From NCBI GenBank assembly GCA_013203855.1, contig JABMPG010000633.1:1-11634 (forward strand): 11,634 nt of DNA. The letters run 5' to 3'. Both the position numbers and the translations under genes were made by a program. This stretch comes from a bacterium. Lineage in GTDB: Bacteria > Sumerlaeota > Sumerlaeia > UBA8349. The notes below the pieces were generated by a model. It searched no databases. It was not told the origin of the DNA and saw nothing but the letters and a program-made list of their open reading frames with translations. Within the stretch, counting starts at the first letter, position 1. Each line of letters opens with the position of its first letter. Of the stretch, positions 8,616 through 11,634 are shown piece after piece.

Positions 8616-8628
8616 GGAGGAACACCCG

Positions 8629-9270
8629 ATGAAACGATGGATTCTGACAGCACTACTCATGGCCATGGCGGTTACCGGCTACGCGCAGACCGCGCCGGAG
8701 AACCTCACCGGGGACTGGTGGACCGGGCAACTCCGGGATGACGCGCTTTATGCCGACGTGGTGGTTCGCGAGGTCACGGAGATGGCGGATGAAGTGGCCC
8801 GGCTGCGGACGTTATCAAACGCCCAGGCTACGACTATTACCCTGCTCCGGGCCGCGGACGATTTCACCGCCGAACTCCAGGCTCTGACAGAGGAAAATGC
8901 GGGGCTTACGGCCCAGGTGTTTGCGCTCACTAATGAGCGAGACGGCCTTACTATGGAGAATGCTGAACTCAGAGGGTCCCTGGGCGCGTCTCAGGCCGAT
9001 CTCGACGCCCTACGCGCAGACACCCAGGCTTACACGGACCGCACGACAGTGGCCGCAGACGGGGCAAGCGCGGCCGGTCAAGGGGCGGCAGTAAGCGCAA
9101 ACCCTTATCCGGTGGGCTACAAGGCGGACTGGTGGGAGTTCGGACACTGGGCCGCGATGAAGGGAATTAGGCTGACCCGGACGTTGCAGGCGGTCAACGG
9201 GCTGGTCTCTGATCCTGAGAATGAGATTCCGCCGGGTAAACTGGCGGAGATCTGGGGGGCCTATCAGTGA
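8629..9270 (+). CDS. Secreted coiled-coil protein of unknown function
   Basis: I do not recognise the family. The product is 213 residues. It opens with a good Sec signal peptide (MKRWILTALLMAMAVTGYA, likely cut after A19, before Q20); there is no Cys, so it is not a lipoprotein. Residues about 43-137 form a long heptad-rich coiled coil (VTEMADEVARLR, ELQALTEENAGLTAQ, NERDGLTMENAELR). Then comes an Ala/Gly linker (138-157) and a compact C-terminal part with Trp-rich YKADWWEFGHWAAMKG, echoing GDWWTGQL near the N-terminus. It lies between the fibre and the lysozyme, with a strong AAGGAGG site at 8614-8620. Options are an inner-spanin-like lysis protein whose signal is retained as an anchor, a periplasmic structural or tail-accessory protein, or a prophage product acting on the host envelope. 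A periplasmic location is inferred. Confidence 0.8.
   Translation: MKRWILTALLMAMAVTGYAQTAPENLTGDWWTGQLRDDALYADVVVREVTEMADEVARLRTLSNAQATTITLLRAADDFTAELQALTEENAGLTAQVFALTNERDGLTMENAELRGSLGASQADLDALRADTQAYTDRTTVAADGASAAGQGAAVSANPYPVGYKADWWEFGHWAAMKGIRLTRTLQAVNGLVSDPENEIPPGKLAEIWGAYQ
9254..9259 (+). promoter_or_regulatory. Ribosome binding site (gggggg) for a GTG start at 9267
   Basis: A run of six G lies seven bases before GTG at 9267. The GTG overlaps the stop of the preceding gene (GTGA), so the two genes are probably translated in a coupled way. Confidence 0.55.
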
Positions 9271-9593
9271 GCAGCCGGTTTCATCCTCAGAACATCAACG
9301 CCCGCTTTCGCAGCCTCATGCCGAAAGACGCGGAGATACTGACTCCGTCGATAGCGGAACACACTGGGGACTTCAAACGGGAATGGCACATCCGGCAACA
9401 CCGGGGGCTTGAGGGTGGCCCGTCCGGGAAATACTACATCGCCGAACTGGACCCTGGGATGCAACTACTCAGAGAGACGGCGGAGCACATCGCAGCATTG
9501 CACAACCATTGGCGGCGGCTGGATGAGGTCCGGCGTCGTGAGTGGTTGAAGCCTGGGCCGGAGCATTACCCATCCTTGGAGGTTACCGAATGA
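9267..9593 (+). CDS. Uncharacterised 108-aa phage protein
   Basis: I do not recognise this protein. It starts at GTG 9267, overlapping the previous stop, and ends with TGA overlapping the lysozyme ATG, so it is embedded in a coupled operon and is very likely a real gene. It is soluble: no signal peptide or membrane segment is visible. The N-terminal half is polar and His/Arg-rich (FHPQNINARFRSLMPKDAEI), followed by a Gly-containing stretch (GLEGGPSGKYYIAELDPG). The second half is an amphipathic helix with several Arg and Trp residues (LLRETAEHIAALHNHWRRL), then a charged tail. Its place between a secreted protein and lysozyme suggests a late function, perhaps accessory to lysis or particle assembly, but nothing in the sequence fixes this. 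Confidence 0.75.
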   Translation: MSSRFHPQNINARFRSLMPKDAEILTPSIAEHTGDFKREWHIRQHRGLEGGPSGKYYIAELDPGMQLLRETAEHIAALHNHWRRLDEVRRREWLKPGPEHYPSLEVTE

Positions 9594-10027
9594 CAGATCG
9601 TATTCGCGCACTAATCGCCGAGCATGAGGGGTTTCGGGCCGATCCGTATCAGGACTCTGAGGGCAACTGGACCGTCGGGTATGGACATCTGATCGGGCGG
9701 GAACAACCCTCTGAGGCTGAATCTGCACTCTTTACGGCAGATACGCTCGAAAACATTTTCGACGCGGATATTCGACAGGCGAAACTCGACGTTGCTGCTA
9801 TTTTCCCGAACGCCGGGTTTTCCTACGCCAGGTATGCCGCATTGGTTGACATGGCATTTCAACTCGGCCGCGGGCGACTGCGCGGGTTTCGGCGGATGAT
9901 CGATGCGATTGGCCGGAATAATTGGCGCACGGCGGCTGAAGAGGCCTTGGACAGCGACTGGGCGCGGGCATATGAACGCCGGGCTCAGGAGATTTCCCGG
10001 ATGCTCGAAACGGGGCTCTGGGAATAG
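9590..10027 (+). CDS. Phage lysozyme, glycoside hydrolase family 24 (T4 E-type endolysin)
   Basis: From ATG 9590 the product is 145 residues. It cuts the N-acetylmuramic acid to N-acetylglucosamine bond of peptidoglycan to lyse the host. The T4 lysozyme catalytic pattern is clear in EHEGFRADPYQDSEGNWTVG and the following YGHLIG: Glu13, Asp22 and Thr28, in the E-x8-D-x5-T spacing of T4 Glu11/Asp20/Thr26. The second half (FSYARYAALVDMAFQLG, WARAYERRAQEISRML) fits the helical lobe of the fold. No signal or signal-anchor is present, so it should wait in the cytoplasm for a holin. An in-frame upstream start at 9542 is rejected: the chosen ATG has a GGAGG site at 9578-9582 and overlaps the preceding stop as ATGA. 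Confidence 0.92.
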   Translation: MTDRIRALIAEHEGFRADPYQDSEGNWTVGYGHLIGREQPSEAESALFTADTLENIFDADIRQAKLDVAAIFPNAGFSYARYAALVDMAFQLGRGRLRGFRRMIDAIGRNNWRTAAEEALDSDWARAYERRAQEISRMLETGLWE

Positions 10028-10049
10028 ACTGAAAAGGAAAGGCTTGAAC

Positions 10050-10460
10050 ATGGGCACTGTAATAGCAGTCATCGAGGCCCTGCCTCTGGCGGTAAAGGCG
10101 GGGATTGCGGTCTGGGGAGTAGGAGCGACAATCTATGCCGCCATCCAACAAGCCCGGAAAAAGCACTACCTGGAATCGCTGAATCAGGCGGTCAAGGCGT
10201 TGGGGCAGTCCGATGACGCACTGCTCGCGGTCGTAGCGGCACTCCAGGAATCCGACCATGATGGGAAACTGAAACCCACCAAGGATGCCATCCAACGGGC
10301 AGCGATAGCAATCGGGGTCGAGGCGGAAAAACTCGGCCCGCTAGTTGACCAGGTGCGGGATCTGTTGAAGAGTGACACCGGGCAGAACACCCTGACGGCG
10401 CAGAAGGCGGTAGCGGCGGCTCGTGCGGCGCGGGAGGCGGGCAATGACAATCACGAATAG
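10050..10460 (+). CDS. Small membrane protein, candidate holin or inner spanin
   Basis: From ATG 10050 (site AAGGAAAGG at about 10034-10042) the product is 136 residues. One hydrophobic segment lies at about residues 11-32 (LPLAVKAGIAVWGVGATIYA), followed at once by RKKH and an Ala-rich helical body to the end. The positive cluster after the membrane segment favours the C-terminus in the cytoplasm, which argues against an inner spanin (N-in, C-out) and is unusual for a single-span holin, so the role stays open. Residues 67-79 (ESDHDGKLKPTKD) resemble an EF-hand/dockerin loop, with D69, D71, G72 and L74 in place but no acidic residue at position 12. It follows the lysozyme by 22 bases and overlaps the next gene by 17 bases in a different frame. 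Lysis function is inferred from position. Confidence 0.75.
   Translation: MGTVIAVIEALPLAVKAGIAVWGVGATIYAAIQQARKKHYLESLNQAVKALGQSDDALLAVVAALQESDHDGKLKPTKDAIQRAAIAIGVEAEKLGPLVDQVRDLLKSDTGQNTLTAQKAVAAARAAREAGNDNHE
10433..10437 (+). promoter_or_regulatory. Ribosome binding site (ggagg) fixing the ATG start at 10444
   Basis: GGAGG lies six bases before ATG 10444, inside the preceding gene. The frame is also open from an ATG at 10423, which would add seven Arg-rich residues, but that start has no site as good. Confidence 0.65.
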
Positions 10461-10713
10461 GCACTTGGTGAGCGACAACGCCCGTAGCCGCTCATGGGTG
10501 ATTGGCAAAGGTGCACTCATTCTGGGTGCGTTCGTCCTCATTCTGGGTGCGTTCGGCTGCGCCACCCCTCGGCTGACCACGGAGGTCGTCTGGCCGGCAG
10601 TCGCAGAACACCCCCCGGAGATCGTTGTGATCTGGCCGGAGGGCGTCGAGGTTGATAGCGTCTGGACGGGCGAGGCGAACGGGCGGACTGTTTCGGTCGC
10701 GCCGATGCCATAA
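10444..10713 (+). CDS. Small probable lipoprotein, candidate outer spanin (Rz1-like)
   Basis: The product is 89 residues. An Arg-containing n-region is followed by a hydrophobic stretch at about 23-38 (GALILGAFVLILGAFG) and Cys39, a possible lipidation site. The lipobox is imperfect (A36-F37-G38-C39, with Phe at -2 and no Leu at -3), so lipidation is likely but not certain. The mature part is short, Pro-containing and beta-like (VVWPAVAEHPPEIVVIWPEG, then SVAPMP). A small lipoprotein overlapping out of frame with a membrane protein just after lysozyme is the arrangement of Rz/Rz1 spanin pairs, which fuse the two membranes in the last step of lysis. The signal region was lengthened by a perfect 7-residue duplication. 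The gene ends ten bases before a convergent gene. Confidence 0.7.
   Translation: MTITNRHLVSDNARSRSWVIGKGALILGAFVLILGAFGCATPRLTTEVVWPAVAEHPPEIVVIWPEGVEVDSVWTGEANGRTVSVAPMP
10516..10557 (+). repeat. 21-bp tandem duplication in the lipoprotein signal segment
   Basis: Two adjacent 21-bp units differ only at the last-but-one base and share ctcattctgggtgcgttcg. They encode LILGAFV then LILGAFG, so the hydrophobic core is doubled in frame. The near identity points to a recent event. Confidence 0.92.
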
Positions 10714-10723
10714 CGCCCCTTCT

Positions 10724-11047
10724 CTATCTACTTACTCTGATTTCGGCGTTGGGGTGTTCCTGACAAGCCACAAGATATTTCTCAACCCACGGTACAAAGT
10801 CATCGTAGCTTCCCCAGCCATTGGGCGAATCGAATCGCTTGAACCGGTCGGGGTCAGACTTCATCAGCGCAAGCCCCGCGCGCAAGGGCAGGATCAGTTC
10901 GTACGCCATCTTAATTCCGATCTCTTCTGGTCTCCAGAGGTGTTTATAGATTCCAGCATCCTCGGCCATTTCGGTGAGGTTGTGTGTGATGTTCGCCGAG
11001 AACACGTCTGTCGGCTGGACCTCCATAAGGGTAACATCAAGACTCAT
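10724..11047 (-). CDS. Conserved phage protein of unknown function (107 aa)
   Basis: The product begins MSLDVTLMEVQPTDVFSANI and contains THNLTEMAEDAGIYKHLWRP, then EEIGIKMAYELILPLRAGLA, and ends with a YLVACQEHPNAEIRVSR segment. I recognise this as a widespread small protein of phages and prophages (pattern: SANITHNL, Ala-Gly-Ile-Tyr, LWRPEE, NGWGSYDDFVPWVEKYL) that has no established function. It is soluble and helical, with no signal peptide. The start has an AAAGGAG site about eight bases upstream. It overlaps the end of the upstream minus-strand gene by 11 bases, so the pair forms an operon. It faces the late genes, with only ten bases between the convergent stop codons, and I see no hairpin terminator there. 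Its conserved His, Trp and Glu residues might suggest a binding site, but that is speculation. Confidence 0.85.
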   Translation of the reverse strand: MSLDVTLMEVQPTDVFSANITHNLTEMAEDAGIYKHLWRPEEIGIKMAYELILPLRAGLALMKSDPDRFKRFDSPNGWGSYDDFVPWVEKYLVACQEHPNAEIRVSR

Positions 11048-11360
11048 TATCTCTCTCCTTTCTGCCCGCGCACGGGCGGACCATTTCGTTGGCCTCAGCG
11101 ATATGGTCAGTGGGCGGGAGGTCGGTCAGAATCGGGGCCGGGGCTGAAAACTCGACCTCCACGCATCCGCCGCCGATCCGGTATTTCTCGCGCTCTGCCT
11201 CTGACATGTCGAGCCACGGCTGAATTCGATCGTAGAACGTCCTCCCAGCCCGCTTGCGCAATTCCCCATCCTGGCACAGGGGCCACGGGCCGCAATAGCC
11301 ATACTCGAAGTCCAATCCCCCGAAATTGTACCGCCGCGGCGAGCAGAGAAACCCGTTCAT
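11037..11360 (-). CDS. Uncharacterised Cys-containing phage protein (107 aa)
   Basis: From the ATG at 11360 (AGAGGA site just upstream) the product is 107 residues. It begins MNGFLCSPRRYNFGGLDFEY and then GYCGPWPLCQDGELRKRAGR, with five Cys (6, 23, 29, 66, 97). A helical part follows (TFYDRIQPWLDMSEAEREKY), then a strand (GGGCVEVEF) and a charged tail. C23 and C29, with C6 and C66, could bind a metal, but the spacing matches no family I can name. The frame is open further upstream to 11495, including an ATG that would add 24 residues (MPSRIRDHPERTG...). That start has no ribosome site and its extra sequence is Arg/Pro-rich without clear structure. The gene overlaps the downstream minus-strand gene and probably shares its transcript. 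It resembles small unknown proteins of phage early or accessory modules. Confidence 0.7.
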   Translation of the reverse strand: MNGFLCSPRRYNFGGLDFEYGYCGPWPLCQDGELRKRAGRTFYDRIQPWLDMSEAEREKYRIGGGCVEVEFSAPAPILTDLPPTDHIAEANEMVRPCAGRKERDNES

Positions 11361-11584
11361 TTCGTCCTCTTCCCGGCCCGTTTGGCGAGCCTGTCCAGTT
11401 CTCTCAGGATGGTCCCGGATTCGGCTCGGCATCCACGCGGGCGAGGAAGGCGGCGAGGCGGGAAGGGTGCAAAAAGGTGAAAATATAGGGGCCACTCTGG
11501 CCGGATTTGGAGGTAGTCAACGCGCCGCCAGCCGGGTTTAGCCCTTTGTTTGCTGCCTAACCGCAATGATACCAATGGCCTTGT
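11361..11584. other. Phage-end stretch without a convincing gene
   Basis: This is the likely upstream region of the minus-strand pair. A 72-codon minus-strand frame (TTG start at 11575) runs through it and ends at 11357 with TGA overlapping the ATG of the next gene. Its last part (TILRELDRLAKRAGKRTK) looks protein-like, but the start lacks a good ribosome site and the middle is Pro/Arg-rich, so I do not call it. A 13-bp palindrome lies at 11490-11502. A TATATT box is present on the minus strand at about 11480-11487 without a well-spaced -35, so no promoter is assigned. Confidence 0.5.
11490..11502. repeat. Short perfect inverted repeat ggccactctggcc
   Basis: Five-base arms (ggcca/tggcc) flank a three-base centre. 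It sits directly before the TATATT box when read on the minus strand, so an operator for the minus-strand genes or an integrase/excisionase site is possible. At this length chance is also possible. Confidence 0.5.
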
Positions 11585-11634
11585 CTTGACTGGGGGTCAA
11601 GAGGTCGCTGGTTCAAGTCCAGTCGCCCCGACCA
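11585..11634 (+). other. Attachment-site core: 3' half of a tRNA-Pro(GGG) gene
   Basis: The 50 bases fold as the 3' part of a tRNA: anticodon stem CTTGA/TCAAG (11585-11589 and 11597-11601), seven-base loop CTGGGGG with anticodon GGG at 11592-11594, variable AGGTC, T arm with GCTGG/CCAGT around TTCAAGT, acceptor strand CGCCCCG, discriminator A and encoded CCA. G72 and A73 are hallmarks of bacterial tRNA-Pro. The bases before 11585 do not form a D arm and contain no CGGGGCG 5' acceptor strand, so the tRNA is not complete. A tRNA 3' half directly beside phage genes is the usual core of a phage attachment site. Its orientation fits the distal (displaced) end of a prophage that lies downstream of an intact tRNA-Pro. 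Confidence 0.85.

Noticed and set aside
10700..10740. Bidirectional terminator between the convergent genes
   Set aside because: The ten-base gap and its flanks show no GC-rich hairpin followed by a T run.
10652..11488. Long 278-codon + strand open frame across the minus-strand gene pair
   Set aside because: It is Arg/Pro/Ser-rich without domains, overlaps the lipoprotein end in another frame, and lies opposite two minus-strand genes with ribosome sites, one of them a recognisable phage family. It is a shadow frame.
11357..11575. 72-codon minus-strand frame with a TTG start and ATGA overlap with the next gene
   Set aside because: The overlap and the helical end (ELDRLAKRAGK) are suggestive, but no good start or ribosome site is visible and the middle is low-complexity. 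Left uncalled.
11570..11601. Minus-strand promoter formed by TTGACC in the tRNA remnant and TATCAT
   Set aside because: The spacer is about 23 bases, too long for a normal sigma-70 promoter.
11534..11634. Complete tRNA-Pro gene
   Set aside because: The D arm and the 5' acceptor strand CGGGGCG are absent upstream of the anticodon arm; only the 3' half is present.
1..11634. CRISPR array, insertion sequence or known defence operon
   Set aside because: No regularly spaced repeats, transposase or terminal inverted repeats, or recognisable defence domains are visible on either strand.

Overview
This window is the right-hand (late gene) end of a tailed phage genome, most probably an integrated prophage of the long-tailed siphovirus type with a lambda-like tail tip. 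Genes on the + strand run from position 1 to 10713 almost without gaps, many with overlapping stop/start codons, as expected for one late transcript. The host cannot be named. A T4-type lysozyme, a Sec signal peptide and a probable lipoprotein fit a Gram-negative host, and base composition is moderately GC-rich by eye. The tRNA remnant carries an encoded CCA and the bacterial tRNA-Pro hallmarks G72 and A73.

Region 1 (1-5783) is the tail-tip block in the lambda order H-M-L-K-(I)J. It holds the C-terminal part of a tape-measure protein, a gpM-like distal tail protein, a gpL-like protein with a four-cysteine Fe-S pattern (CX8C, X22, CX6C), an NlpC/P60 peptidase (gpK-like), and a large gpJ-like central tail hub/host-specificity protein with fibronectin-like C-terminal modules.

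Region 2 (5796-8615) is a long tail fibre. It has a phage N-terminal domain, a DUF2793-like segment, a shaft with four degenerate copies of a ~31-residue unit, and a C-terminal self-cleaving S74 chaperone with a visible Ser-Lys dyad.

Region 3 (8629-10713) is a probable lysis and exported-protein cassette. It holds a secreted coiled-coil protein, an unrecognised 108-aa protein, a GH24 (T4-type) lysozyme with its catalytic Glu-Asp-Thr triad, a small membrane protein that could be a holin or inner spanin, and a small probable lipoprotein that could be an outer spanin. The last two overlap out of frame.

Region 4 (10724-11360, minus strand) is a convergent pair of small overlapping genes: a widespread phage protein of unknown function and a Cys-containing unknown. 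They lie beside the phage end and look like an accessory or early module.

Region 5 (11361-11634) has no convincing gene and ends in the 3' half of a tRNA-Pro(GGG) gene, from anticodon arm to CCA, without its 5' half. This is the signature of a phage attachment core: the tRNA 3' end duplicated at the far end of a prophage, or attP in an unintegrated genome. I see no clearly new defence or mobile system. The least explained material is the minus-strand pair, the 108-aa protein and the secreted coiled-coil protein.
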